Below are positions 1 to 7,927 of a stretch of DNA of 43,862 nt, in pieces. Both the position numbers and the translations under genes were made by a program. The notes beneath the pieces were generated by a model. It searched no databases. It saw only the letters and a list, made by a program, of their open reading frames with translations, and was not told the DNA's origin. The stretch comes from a virus. The stretch's first letter is position 1; each line of letters opens with the position of its first letter. The stretch covers positions 1 through 43,862 of the IMG/VR virus record IMGVR_UViG_3300047359_000869. One strand, given 5' to 3'.

Positions 1-2
1 GA

Positions 3-752
3 GTACCTCGCGGTGAAGCACCTGATCCTCCTATGTTCCATCATAGAATTCATTACGATTGTAACACTATGAAATACGAAATTATTGATATGCGTAACCA
101 TTGGTTAGACGTAGCTGATATACAATACACTAATAAAAAATTTACTACGTTAGCAAAAGTAGGACGTAAATTATATGCTCCGCCATACAGCGAAAACCCA
201 GAGTTTGATACTTTATTACGTTTTGACGGAACACGTTGGTTTAGTGAAAACACAGGATTAAAAGAAACAAGCAGAATGTATTATTCACATACTGTTGCAC
301 GTAATGGGAAGATTTATTTTCCACCTGCAGGACATGATGAAGACTGGAGTGAAATGCTTATCATTGACAGCAACATTGATGCATGGTACACACAAGATTT
401 GCATATAGGAAAAGAAAGTAAAAAATACTTTGCTGGTGTAGAAAACAGCCAAGGAAAATTATATTACATTCCTCGAGGTGGTTGTGTATGCGAACCTATA
501 GAAACTTGGAAGAGTCAAGGAGACCTTGCAGAAATATTAGTAGTTGACACTAAAGACGATTCGTACTATACTATAGATGTAGGAGATTATTTTAAAGACT
601 CAACTACAATAGAAAAGTATAACAACTGTTTAATACATGAAGATGTAATTTTTGCATTTCCATATGGAGAAAGTGCATCATTTCAAACTGTATTAGTTTT
701 TGATACAGTAAAAGAACAAGTAGTACATACTGTGGATCTAAATAATGTATAA
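3..752 (+). CDS. Beta-propeller-like repeat protein, 5' end cut by the window edge
   Basis: The frame is open to the left edge. The ten codons before the first ATG (position 33) read VPRGEAPDPP, which is itself a copy of the repeat motif, so the true start lies outside the window. The visible ~249 residues hold five copies of a ~50-residue unit whose core is hydrophobic-x-x-P-x-G/S followed after 5-20 residues by a hydrophobic strand ending in D or FD. Examples are LYAPPYSENPEFDTLLRFDG, IYFPPAGHDEDW and IFAFPYGESASFQ. Regular beta-strand units of this length suggest propeller blades (Kelch-like or WD-like). There is no catalytic motif, signal peptide or membrane segment. It overlaps the next propeller gene by 8 bases. 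A ligand-binding or structural role is plausible but not shown. Confidence 0.75.
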   Translation, partial: VPRGEAPDPPMFHHRIHYDCNTMKYEIIDMRNHWLDVADIQYTNKKFTTLAKVGRKLYAPPYSENPEFDTLLRFDGTRWFSENTGLKETSRMYYSHTVARNGKIYFPPAGHDEDWSEMLIIDSNIDAWYTQDLHIGKESKKYFAGVENSQGKLYYIPRGGCVCEPIETWKSQGDLAEILVVDTKDDSYYTIDVGDYFKDSTTIEKYNNCLIHEDVIFAFPYGESASFQTVLVFDTVKEQVVHTVDLNNV

Positions 753-1872
753 AGCATTTCAAGACTTTTACAAAGAACAATCTATTAAGCATATGCTTCT
801 AGTTGAGCATAACAATGAATTACTGAGCCCTCCGTTTGCTACAGAAAAATGTAAAGACTACAGTAAAGTATTTTACAAAGGTGATTATATTAATTTAGAT
901 TTGCTACCAGCAACTAGCAAGACTAATGCTGTTGCACAAATTAAAGATAGCAGTTGGTTTCTTCCATATGGTATTTGGGACGAATTCAATACTGTTGTAG
1001 AACTACGTGGCACAACACCTTACTATCATACATTACCATTCAAAGGTAAAGGACAATTTTATAGTGTAGCAACAAACGGAAAGACTGCATTTAGTTTTCC
1101 ATTAGGATATGAAGATACAAACTTTGGATTGTACATTGACGGAATAATTAAAACACATGAGTTGCCTATTAAAGGTAAAAAGTTACATATGGGAACTGTG
1201 TACTGCAACGGACGATATTGGAGTATGCCTAGAGGCGATGAACCTGGTTACAATACGCTTTTAAGTTTTGATGGTGAACAATATCAAAGTTATGAATTAG
1301 ATGTTGATCCTAATATTACTAGAAAGTACACAGACATTATTGTTAAAGGTAATACATTATACAGTTTACCGTTTGGAGAAACTAAAGGACTTAACACTAT
1401 TGTAGAGTTTGATACAGAAACAAATACTGCTACGTATCATACTATCGACGGAGTAGACTTTGCTAAAAAATATAACTGCGGTGTATTACTAGGTGATAAA
1501 ATTGTTGCTGTACCTTACGGTGATGAACATGCTAATGATAGTAACTGGGGATTAGTATTTGATACAGTTACAAAAGAAACTACACAGTTTGATATCAAAT
1601 TAGACTTTGGTGGCAAATATAGATTTAGATGTGGTATTGAATACAAAGGCAATGCGTACTTCTTTCCAAGCGGAACACCTAGTTGTCCTGTTATAGTAAT
1701 TGACGATCAAGGGTATATTGTTAAAGACGAAACTTTCAAAGGTTTAATTTTTGGTAGACCTATTATACACAAAGACTACATAAATGTATTAGGATACCAC
1801 ATCGAAACACAGGAACATTTTATCTTTGTTTTTGGTGATAATTTGAAGGTAAAAGAGGTAACCAAAATATGA
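745..1872 (+). CDS. Beta-propeller-like repeat protein
   Basis: This 375-residue protein has the same repeat family as the gene before it. Six clear copies of the P-x-G core occur: FLPYGIWDEFNT, FSFPLGYEDTNFG, MPRGDEPGYNTLLSFDG, LPFGETKGLNTIVEFD, VPYGDEHANDSNWGLVFD and FFPSGTPSCPVIVID. A degenerate copy, PPFATEK, lies near the N-terminus and a last strand (HFIFVFGD) at the C-terminus, so seven or eight blades and a closed propeller are likely. The start is ATG with GGAT eight bases upstream, and it overlaps the previous gene by 8 bases. Its stop overlaps the ATG of the following radical SAM gene (ATGA), so the two are probably translated together. The pairing suggests that the propeller presents or binds something the radical SAM enzyme needs; this is inference. 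No paralogue is visible elsewhere in the window. Confidence 0.8.
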   Translation: MYKAFQDFYKEQSIKHMLLVEHNNELLSPPFATEKCKDYSKVFYKGDYINLDLLPATSKTNAVAQIKDSSWFLPYGIWDEFNTVVELRGTTPYYHTLPFKGKGQFYSVATNGKTAFSFPLGYEDTNFGLYIDGIIKTHELPIKGKKLHMGTVYCNGRYWSMPRGDEPGYNTLLSFDGEQYQSYELDVDPNITRKYTDIIVKGNTLYSLPFGETKGLNTIVEFDTETNTATYHTIDGVDFAKKYNCGVLLGDKIVAVPYGDEHANDSNWGLVFDTVTKETTQFDIKLDFGGKYRFRCGIEYKGNAYFFPSGTPSCPVIVIDDQGYIVKDETFKGLIFGRPIIHKDYINVLGYHIETQEHFIFVFGDNLKVKEVTKI

Positions 1873-2993
1873 AATGTTTTGCTCCTTGGCATAGTATTAC
1901 AGTACGCTTTAATGGTGATATTGTACCCTGCTGTGTGTATAAAGAACGCTATGGTAACGTGCTTAAAACACCTTTAAACACCGTCTTAGACAGCGTTACA
2001 GCGTCATACACAAAGGATAGCTTCCGTAATGGAGTGTTACCGCCAGCTTGTCAACAATGCACGTTAAAAGAAGAATCTGCAGGTCATAGCAGACGTTTAT
2101 TCTTCCGTGATACACTCAATCCAATGTTGGAAAATACCAATTACGACTACTCAAAAAACTTCACAGATATCTACTTTTTGGAGTTTAATATGAGTAATAT
2201 TTGTAATTTGAAATGTCGTATGTGTAGTGGACTTGCTTCTAGTGCCTGGGTTAAAGATGATATCAAATTACATAATTTGGACAGCAATTATCAACGCCCT
2301 GTTGACAGTCCAGAGTTTGGTTACACAAATAAAAGCGAACAAATTATAGAACGGTTGTTTGAAGATCCTACTCCATTTATGAACTTACAATATCTAAGCA
2401 TACTAGGTGGGGAACCTTACATGGAACCTGCTAACAAAATAATATTACAAAAGTTTATTGATCTTGGTATCGCTAAAAACATTACACTTGACTGGACTAC
2501 TAATGGTACTATTGTAGATGAGGAAGTACATGAACTTGCAAAACAGTTTGGTCAAACTAAATGGAATATAAGTGTTGAAGGTACTGAAGGACTATACGAA
2601 TATATTAGAGGTGGTAAAAACTTTACGTTTGCAGAACTAAATGAAAATTTAAAACAGTTTAATTTTGCAACTAGAGTAATTATTACTACAACTGTTATGG
2701 CATATAACATTGCACACTTAGATAAACTGTATTGGTGGTTTGAAGAAAATAAACAAGACAACTGGGAAATATATTTTACAAATGTTGTAGTAACACCGCC
2801 TTACTTAAATCCGCAAGTTTTACCTAACAGCGTATTAGACAAAATTGATTTTAGATTTCCTAATATAAAGTACACTAGCAAAGACGATAGTAAACTGCTA
2901 GACACGTTTGTTAAGTATACAAAAGATTTAGATAAAATTAGAAACGAAAACGTATTAGACTATTGTCCAGAACTTAGTTTTTTATTTAAGTAA
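1869..2993 (+). CDS. Radical SAM enzyme with N-terminal twitch-type Cys cluster
   Basis: The 374-residue protein has the radical SAM motif CNLKCRMC (C112, C116, C119), which binds the [4Fe-4S] cluster that cleaves S-adenosylmethionine, and a GGEP SAM-binding motif at 180-183. Before the barrel, C3, C21-C22, C61 and C64 form the N-terminal cysteine set of the twitch-domain-containing radical SAM class, predicted to hold an auxiliary iron-sulfur cluster. It shares N...P-W, P-x-C-x-x-C and the SV/SID...EYIR stretch with the genes at 4720, 13781 and 14958, and ends in a related tail (YCPEL). The start overlaps the propeller gene by 4 bases (ATGA). Its 3' end overlaps the convergent small ORF by 34 bases. 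The substrate is unknown; members with auxiliary clusters often act on peptides or sugars. Confidence 0.9.
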   Translation: MKCFAPWHSITVRFNGDIVPCCVYKERYGNVLKTPLNTVLDSVTASYTKDSFRNGVLPPACQQCTLKEESAGHSRRLFFRDTLNPMLENTNYDYSKNFTDIYFLEFNMSNICNLKCRMCSGLASSAWVKDDIKLHNLDSNYQRPVDSPEFGYTNKSEQIIERLFEDPTPFMNLQYLSILGGEPYMEPANKIILQKFIDLGIAKNITLDWTTNGTIVDEEVHELAKQFGQTKWNISVEGTEGLYEYIRGGKNFTFAELNENLKQFNFATRVIITTTVMAYNIAHLDKLYWWFEENKQDNWEIYFTNVVVTPPYLNPQVLPNSVLDKIDFRFPNIKYTSKDDSKLLDTFVKYTKDLDKIRNENVLDYCPELSFLFK

Positions 2994-3166
2994 GCCTCTT
3001 CGAATCCCTCTTCCCGTGCATATAAAGGAGCACCATCACTTCCTGCTCTCCACAGCCTTTTAAAATAACTGTCAGCTGATTGTAATGCTGTTTCATCGCT
3101 ACAATCAATATGTCCTTTAACCATCCAAAACAGTCGGTATGCTTCTTTCAGTTCTGCTTCGTCCAT
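2960..3166 (-). CDS. Small protein of unknown function, GC-richer than its neighbours
   Basis: A 68-residue ORF begins with MDEAELKEAYRLFWMV. I chose ATG at 3166 because AAGGA lies eight bases upstream; a longer reading from 3196 has no better ribosome-binding site. The protein is acidic, amphipathic and probably helical, with no membrane segment and a single cysteine. It overlaps the 3' end of the upstream radical SAM gene by 50 bases in another frame and the convergent radical SAM gene by 34 bases. Counting bases, 3001-3060 and 3121-3180 are about 50% G+C, while nearby 3541-3600 is about 25%, so the segment may have a separate origin. I do not recognise the family. Confidence 0.55.
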   Translation of the reverse strand: MDEAELKEAYRLFWMVKGHIDCSDETALQSADSYFKRLWRAGSDGAPLYAREEGFEEAYLNKKLSSGQ

Positions 3167-4076
3167 TGCCACGGTCCTTCCGTATGTATATATCACTCAA
3201 ACATCCGCATACTGTTTTTCCGCATGTAATAGGCTCAGTTGGTAATCTATATCGTTCCATATTTCCTATTGGGCCACCAAATTGACAATCTGCTCTATAT
3301 AGGTTACCCCACATATCTACGTTTACTCCGTCAATGCCTGCCCAACACTTCCAACCAGCAAAGTTATTCATTCCTGATATAATTAAATCGTTTGCTGTAA
3401 TAGGTTGTTCGTCAAGTTTAAGATCGCCACGATGTAGTTTATCATCGTTAACTTCTCTAGCAAATGGCCACTGGCCAATTATTTGTTTTTGTTCGTTACT
3501 ATAAGGAGATACAGTATTAGTAATATGCTCTCCGTCTGTTTTATCTAAAATAACTTTAGGATATATTGACATCCTATCTGTTCTATCATATAGGTATTGT
3601 GCTATTTTATACTGTTCGTCAAATGCTTCTTTGCCTGGTGGCAACATTAAATTAACAATAATTTCACAAGTTGTTGCATTTGCAATTTCTACAAAGTGTG
3701 ATGCACTTGAATATTCTGGGTGGTAACTTATAAGCATACCATCAGTATATGGATCTATCTTTTTAAAGTATTCAACTGATTGACTTCCGTTTGTAACAAA
3801 ACTAAATGTGTGTCCTTGTTCTTTAACAAGTTTTGCAAGATCAATAAAGTGTTTCCAATACGTAGGCTCTCCGCCACTAAGTCTATAACAAATTTCTTTA
3901 GCAGGTACTTTAAAATTCTCAACAAAGTTTTTAACAGTTTCCCATTTAGGTTGTCCTGTTGTTCCATTGTGCAAATGGTCTGGACAATAAGAACACCGAT
4001 AGTTACACTTATTGCTTAAGGTCCAACTAACTAAGAACCAATCTTCTTTTGCTTTATCTTGATAGTCTAGTTTCAT
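3117..4076 (-). CDS. Radical SAM enzyme with C-terminal SPASM/twitch-like cysteines
   Basis: The 319-residue protein carries the CNYRCSYC motif (C24, C28, C31) and GGEP at 68-71. A C-terminal set, C244 (GWKCWAG), C264, C285, C290 and C292 (CGKTVCGC), resembles a SPASM or twitch extension holding an auxiliary iron-sulfur cluster. It is a paralogue of the 319-residue enzyme at 7924-8883: both have VSW before the first cysteine and a GW-x-C-x-AG motif late in the protein. The start codon overlaps the stop of the preceding oxygenase-like gene (ATGA). The last ~24 residues after CLSDI are Arg-rich, unlike the paralogue, and run through the ribosome-binding site and start of the small downstream ORF, so the C-terminus may have been rewritten when that ORF arrived. 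The substrate is unknown. Confidence 0.9.
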   Translation of the reverse strand: MKLDYQDKAKEDWFLVSWTLSNKCNYRCSYCPDHLHNGTTGQPKWETVKNFVENFKVPAKEICYRLSGGEPTYWKHFIDLAKLVKEQGHTFSFVTNGSQSVEYFKKIDPYTDGMLISYHPEYSSASHFVEIANATTCEIIVNLMLPPGKEAFDEQYKIAQYLYDRTDRMSIYPKVILDKTDGEHITNTVSPYSNEQKQIIGQWPFAREVNDDKLHRGDLKLDEQPITANDLIISGMNNFAGWKCWAGIDGVNVDMWGNLYRADCQFGGPIGNMERYRLPTEPITCGKTVCGCLSDIYIRKDRGNGRSRTERSIPTVLDG

Positions 4077-4720
4077 TCGCTCATGCTATTCTTAATAATT
4101 AAATCGTGTGTACGTTGATTTAGTTTAACTGTAAGGATTAATGAATGTAGTCCGTTAGTATAACTAAACACACTATGCTCTTTTTGGAAGTTAATAAAAT
4201 GTACATATTCTGGATCAGGATAAATTAGTTTCTTATCTAGTATATGTGCATAGTTCTCAGGTTGGCATTTACCAAACGTAACTAGTAATCTAAAGTACTC
4301 CGGACCTACTCCTGGAAAATCTCTATGTGGTGGAAAGAATCCTCCCTCATCAACTCTAAGTAAATGTACACGACCAATGTCAGGTGCAAATACATCTACA
4401 AGACTTGCAAGTTGCGGAATGTTCTTGTATACTTCAGTTGGTGTTGTAAAGTTTTCTTCTTTCATTTCAACATCGTGGTAGCGTTGCATATGGCCAAAGC
4501 TATTCAAATGATAGTTGTCCATTACATCACCTGTATGACTTGTTACAGGTAAACCCCAACGGTTGTTGTGTGTATCTTTTTTTGCGTTATAAGGACACCA
4601 ATTATCTTCAAACTGTTCTAACTGTTGTACAAGCTCATGCCCGTTAACTTTTAGTTTTAGTTTTACCATGTCGCCTAAATTACATAGGCTATTCCATAGT
4701 AAGGCTCTTTCGGTATTCAT
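4073..4720 (-). CDS. 2-oxoglutarate/Fe(II) oxygenase-like protein
   Basis: The 215-residue protein has an HxD motif (H132-R-D134, in GGFFPPHRDFPG), R144 in FRLLVTFG and a distal histidine H182 in EHSVFSYTNG. This is the order of iron ligands in double-stranded beta-helix oxygenases, closest to the aspartyl/asparaginyl beta-hydroxylase type. The usual arginine that binds 2-oxoglutarate after the distal His and Asn is not obvious (GLHSLILTV follows), so the co-substrate is uncertain. The start has AGGAG ten bases upstream, and its ATG overlaps the stop of the radical SAM gene by one base (TAATG). It sits between two radical SAM genes, which suggests that hydroxylation belongs to the same pathway. 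The enzyme class is likely; the substrate is unknown. Confidence 0.65.
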   Translation of the reverse strand: MNTERALLWNSLCNLGDMVKLKLKVNGHELVQQLEQFEDNWCPYNAKKDTHNNRWGLPVTSHTGDVMDNYHLNSFGHMQRYHDVEMKEENFTTPTEVYKNIPQLASLVDVFAPDIGRVHLLRVDEGGFFPPHRDFPGVGPEYFRLLVTFGKCQPENYAHILDKKLIYPDPEYVHFINFQKEHSVFSYTNGLHSLILTVKLNQRTHDLIIKNSMSE

Positions 4721-6021
4721 TATATGTGTTCTCCTAATTCGGGAAACGTTTTTCTAAAGTCCGTTCCACGTTGTTCATCTAATACTCTTAAATAATCTTG
4801 TAGTTGAGGTAGTTTATTTGACCAATCTTCGCTCATCATATATTCTATTAATCCTTCAAATCTTCTTTTGCCCATTGCATGTTCGTTCCAAGCACTATTA
4901 AATTTTTGGCTATCAATAAACCGTTCTATATTATCTTTAGCGAACTGTTTATATGCTTGTGGTAGCACACGTATATTTAAGTATGACGGAAAGTATACTA
5001 AGTGTGTACCTATAAGCCCACCACCAAACGGCAATACGTTAATATTATTAAACTGCTGTTGGATTTTCCACTCTGCAAGTTCATGTATATATGCTACATT
5101 TAGCAACTGTACTGCACAGGCCATGTTAACTTTGATATTAGGTCCTGCTTTATCTAATTTATGTAAGTTTGTACTTATATCTTTCCATTTACTTGGATAG
5201 CGTATATAATCATTCTTATCTCCATACGCATCAATACTAAAATTAAATGTTACTTCCTCAAAATGTTTCCACAATGCAAATAACTTATCAGGTAATTCTA
5301 ATCCATTACTGTTATAACGTATACAAATATGTTTACTAAATCCGTTATCAACCATAAACTCTAATATAGCATAATGCTCTGGTATTAGTAGAGGTTCGCC
5401 TCCTGCAAAATACAATTCTTTAATATGTTGTGCTTGGTCTTTCATAGAATCAAGGAAGGATCCTTTCTTGTACCAAGTATAATCAAAGTCTTGATCCCAA
5501 CTTTGTTCTGCAATTAAGTCTTTGTTTTTGTATTTAGGTTTTTGTAGTTTCCATTCTTTAATCCAACTGCTTGAATCATGTGGACTACACATTACGCACT
5601 TTAATTGGCACAAGTTACCAAGGCGTAAATCAAAGTAAGGAATGTTAACAGGTAAGTTACCGTCTGCGTCTGTTTGTTCTACAATACTATCAATGTCTAA
5701 ACGCTTTTCCCACACTTTAGTTTCCCATTGACGCTTACTTACAATACCTTTTTCTTCTTCTGCAAAACATTTACGACAACTTGCAGGTACTTGGTCATTT
5801 AGCATTTGCAATCTTGTGTTACGCATATGCTCACTATTCCATACTTCTTCAATAGTATGGTCACGCATATTCATAGCAATGCCGTCTTTCTTAACAAGCC
5901 CTACTGTTTTGTCATCTTCTATCCCTGCACCTGATGCATTAGCAGTACAACAAACTCTAACGTCACCGTTAGGTCGTGTTGCTAAATGTATCCAAGGTAA
6001 AGGACAAAATGTTTTACTCAT
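4720..6021 (-). CDS. Radical SAM enzyme with N-terminal twitch domain
   Basis: I place the start at 6021 (MSKTFCPLPW) because AAAGG lies seven bases upstream; ATGs at 6027 and 6036 are in frame but badly spaced. The resulting 433-residue protein has twitch cysteines C6, C24-C25, C82 and C85, then the radical SAM motif CQLKCVMC (C138, C142, C145) and GGEP at 207-210. The segments FCPLPWIHLATRPNGD, TIEEVWNSE and FSIDAYG closely match the enzyme at 13781-14974, and both end in a TFPEL tail. N-terminal-twitch radical SAM proteins have an auxiliary cluster ahead of, not behind, the barrel; their reactions are largely unassigned. It overlaps the preceding radical SAM gene by 8 bases in the same operon. 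Confidence 0.92.
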   Translation of the reverse strand: MSKTFCPLPWIHLATRPNGDVRVCCTANASGAGIEDDKTVGLVKKDGIAMNMRDHTIEEVWNSEHMRNTRLQMLNDQVPASCRKCFAEEEKGIVSKRQWETKVWEKRLDIDSIVEQTDADGNLPVNIPYFDLRLGNLCQLKCVMCSPHDSSSWIKEWKLQKPKYKNKDLIAEQSWDQDFDYTWYKKGSFLDSMKDQAQHIKELYFAGGEPLLIPEHYAILEFMVDNGFSKHICIRYNSNGLELPDKLFALWKHFEEVTFNFSIDAYGDKNDYIRYPSKWKDISTNLHKLDKAGPNIKVNMACAVQLLNVAYIHELAEWKIQQQFNNINVLPFGGGLIGTHLVYFPSYLNIRVLPQAYKQFAKDNIERFIDSQKFNSAWNEHAMGKRRFEGLIEYMMSEDWSNKLPQLQDYLRVLDEQRGTDFRKTFPELGEHI

Positions 6022-7012
6022 GCTCATGCCTTTCAAACTGTGCGTTTAGTTTATCAAACGTTCCGCATTGTTTTGAACATTCTTTAAGTCCAGTACTAGT
6101 CCAACAACTACTAATCTTGTTAAAAAAGCCGTTGTCAAAAATCTCTTCAAATGAATGATTGTGTAAATTAGGATATTCTTTAATTTTTGTCATGTAATCT
6201 ATTCTTGAATGAGAGTGTTGTGGTAACCATTCTAAATCTAACCAACAACAAGGACTAACGTTTCCGTTTGCGGCAATATACATTTGTTTATCTTGAACTG
6301 CTTTACAATTAATAGTTGGCATAGATTCGTTCCTAGCTTTTTCTGCTGGAGCAATCATTTCTAAACTCTTTTGTGATGGTAATAGTGTATGCGTAATATT
6401 ATAGTCGTCATCAATTACATCTAACTTACCATCTCTAAAACGTGTAGTATGCTTAATACTAAATCCTTTAAAGCCTAAGTCTTTACTTAATTGTTCACAT
6501 GCACTTACTTGGTGTTCGTTATGTTTGAATACAAGCATATCCCATCTTGCATCTCCACCTGCTTCAATAAATGCTTGTGCGTTTTCTAAAATTTTCTCAT
6601 AGTTTGTACTAATTCTATATAACGCATGAGTATCTCCTAGTCCGTCAATACCAAATACAATTTTTACTCCTACATCTGCAAGACTTTTAAACCAGTCAGT
6701 AGTTCTTGCACTTCCGTTAGTGTGCATTTGCAAGGTCATAAAAGGATTGTGCTTACGTAGGTATTGCATTATGCCTAGTGTGTCTTTGGCCATAATAGGA
6801 TCGCCTAAGTTACCACACATATTTAGAAACTTTAATTGTTGTACAAAACTTACAGGAAACCATTTTGTAAATTGTTGGTAACTAATTTCTGTAAGATCTA
6901 AACTGTCAAGTTCAGGTCCACCATTGATCCTTCTTGGACACATAGGACATCTTGCTTGGCACCTTGTTGTAACTTCTAAATGTATTGATGTAATATCTTC
7001 GTAGTTATACAT
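6014..7012 (-). CDS. Radical SAM/SPASM-like enzyme
   Basis: The 332-residue protein starts with AGGA seven bases before the ATG. It carries CQARCPMC (C18, C22, C25) close to the N-terminus. The GGEP motif is replaced by CGNLGDP at 66-72, a variant seen in SPASM-type radical SAM proteins. The C-terminal half has cysteines in NCKAV, a NGNVSPCCW hairpin and a final CW...CSKQC set, the pattern of a SPASM domain with auxiliary iron-sulfur clusters. The N-G-x-V-x-x-C-C hairpin is typical of that domain. It lies between the methyltransferase and a twitch radical SAM gene and overlaps both by 8 bases. Known SPASM members modify peptides or aminoglycosides; the substrate here is not evident. Confidence 0.9.
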   Translation of the reverse strand: MYNYEDITSIHLEVTTRCQARCPMCPRRINGGPELDSLDLTEISYQQFTKWFPVSFVQQLKFLNMCGNLGDPIMAKDTLGIMQYLRKHNPFMTLQMHTNGSARTTDWFKSLADVGVKIVFGIDGLGDTHALYRISTNYEKILENAQAFIEAGGDARWDMLVFKHNEHQVSACEQLSKDLGFKGFSIKHTTRFRDGKLDVIDDDYNITHTLLPSQKSLEMIAPAEKARNESMPTINCKAVQDKQMYIAANGNVSPCCWLDLEWLPQHSHSRIDYMTKIKEYPNLHNHSFEEIFDNGFFNKISSCWTSTGLKECSKQCGTFDKLNAQFERHEHE

Positions 7013-7616
7013 CTTTTGTTCCTATAATCATAAATCGTTTATATTTTGTTAATTCTAATTCTTTTGCAACTTCAATTTTTAACTTTGATTTCTTTTCAAA
7101 CTCGCCAAGCGTTTCACTACAGTTAACATGTTCTTCTAACTCGGTGTAGTTATTAGATTGTAAAATTATCTTTGTACCCTTTGGTATATTATTTAACCAT
7201 TGCATATATTGTTCTTGTGTAATATGTTCGCAACTTGTATTAATAACAAAATAAGGACTAGTTGTATATTCGTAAGTACACATATCTGCTGTAACTGCTT
7301 CAAACATACCTTCCATCTCTTGACGCTTGTTTACTGTACTTGCAATTTCTTTACAAACAGGATCAAGGTCTACACTTGTAATATGTTTAATACCAATATC
7401 ACTATTGAATAACATATTTGCTAACACACCATTCCAACCGCCATGTATAACAACACTAGCATTACTAATTGTTTTAGCCTTTGCTTGTAGAATATCAACT
7501 AACCAAGTTTTAGATTCTAACTGTCCGCCCCAAAAACTTTCTAAGGTACGGCTTCTGTCATCGCTGTTACGAATAGCGTCCATCCAAAACTTAATATCTT
7601 TAATATCTATTTTCAT
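7005..7616 (-). CDS. Class I SAM-dependent methyltransferase-like protein
   Basis: The 203-residue protein has the fold marks of class I methyltransferases. Residues 55-63 (VVIHGGWNG) match the glycine-rich SAM loop after a beta strand, 81-86 (SVDLDP) match the acidic residue that binds the ribose, and an acidic/hydrophobic pair follows at AD111 and YFVINTSCEH. The glycine-rich loop is unusual (HGGWNG rather than D-x-G-x-G), so activity on SAM is likely but not certain. The gene overlaps the membrane-protein gene by 4 bases and the next radical SAM gene by 8, so all are probably made from one transcript. The substrate could be a sugar, peptide or small molecule; nothing in the sequence decides. 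Confidence 0.72.
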   Translation of the reverse strand: MKIDIKDIKFWMDAIRNSDDRSRTLESFWGGQLESKTWLVDILQAKAKTISNASVVIHGGWNGVLANMLFNSDIGIKHITSVDLDPVCKEIASTVNKRQEMEGMFEAVTADMCTYEYTTSPYFVINTSCEHITQEQYMQWLNNIPKGTKIILQSNNYTELEEHVNCSETLGEFEKKSKLKIEVAKELELTKYKRFMIIGTKDV

Positions 7617-7927
7617 AATTCGTTAACTAACTTATCAAAGGCTTCTTCACCTAATACATTGTATAATACTACTACTAAGAATATAAACCATAATAACCAA
7701 AACACATAATAGCCTAACTTTGTCCATCCTAATCCTAGTATTTTATATACTGTTGGCATAGGCAAATACTTTTCAAATAATGTAGTAATATCCCATACAA
7801 ATTTAAGCATAAAAATCCACATCAATGCTCTAACGTATTTGTTCTTTATATCAGAAACTTTAAAGTTTGCTTGTGCTTCTTTTACTTTTTTATCATGCGC
7901 CTTATAGCGTTCCCATAACTTCTTCAT
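7613..7927 (-). CDS. Small membrane protein of unknown function
   Basis: The 104-residue protein has a charged N-terminal 30 residues (MKKLWERYKAHDKKVKEAQ), a moderately hydrophobic segment at 33-51 and a strong membrane segment at 71-92 (GYYVFWLLWFIFLVVVLYN). It ends in a short acidic tail. AAGG seven bases before the ATG supports the start. It overlaps a radical SAM gene upstream (4 bases) and the methyltransferase gene downstream (4 bases). I do not recognise a family. Sitting in the middle of a soluble-enzyme operon, it could anchor the pathway at the inner membrane or be a stand-alone envelope protein; that is inference. Confidence 0.7.
   Translation of the reverse strand: MKKLWERYKAHDKKVKEAQANFKVSDIKNKYVRALMWIFMLKFVWDITTLFEKYLPMPTVYKILGLGWTKLGYYVFWLLWFIFLVVVLYNVLGEEAFDKLVNEL

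Noticed and set aside
745-1872. Signal peptide on the propeller proteins
   Set aside because: The start of the second propeller (MYKAFQDFYKEQSIKH) is charged and aromatic with no hydrophobic core. The first protein's start is outside the window.
2960-3196. The small ORF as a RiPP precursor for the adjacent radical SAM enzymes
   Set aside because: It has one cysteine, no repeated core, no leader/core break and no Gly-Gly site. The composition suggests a different origin. The idea was kept only as a possible partner protein.
6022-6036. Longer starts (6036, 6027) of the twitch radical SAM gene
   Set aside because: The AAAGG site is only one base from the 6027 ATG and lies downstream of 6036. 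It is seven bases from 6021.
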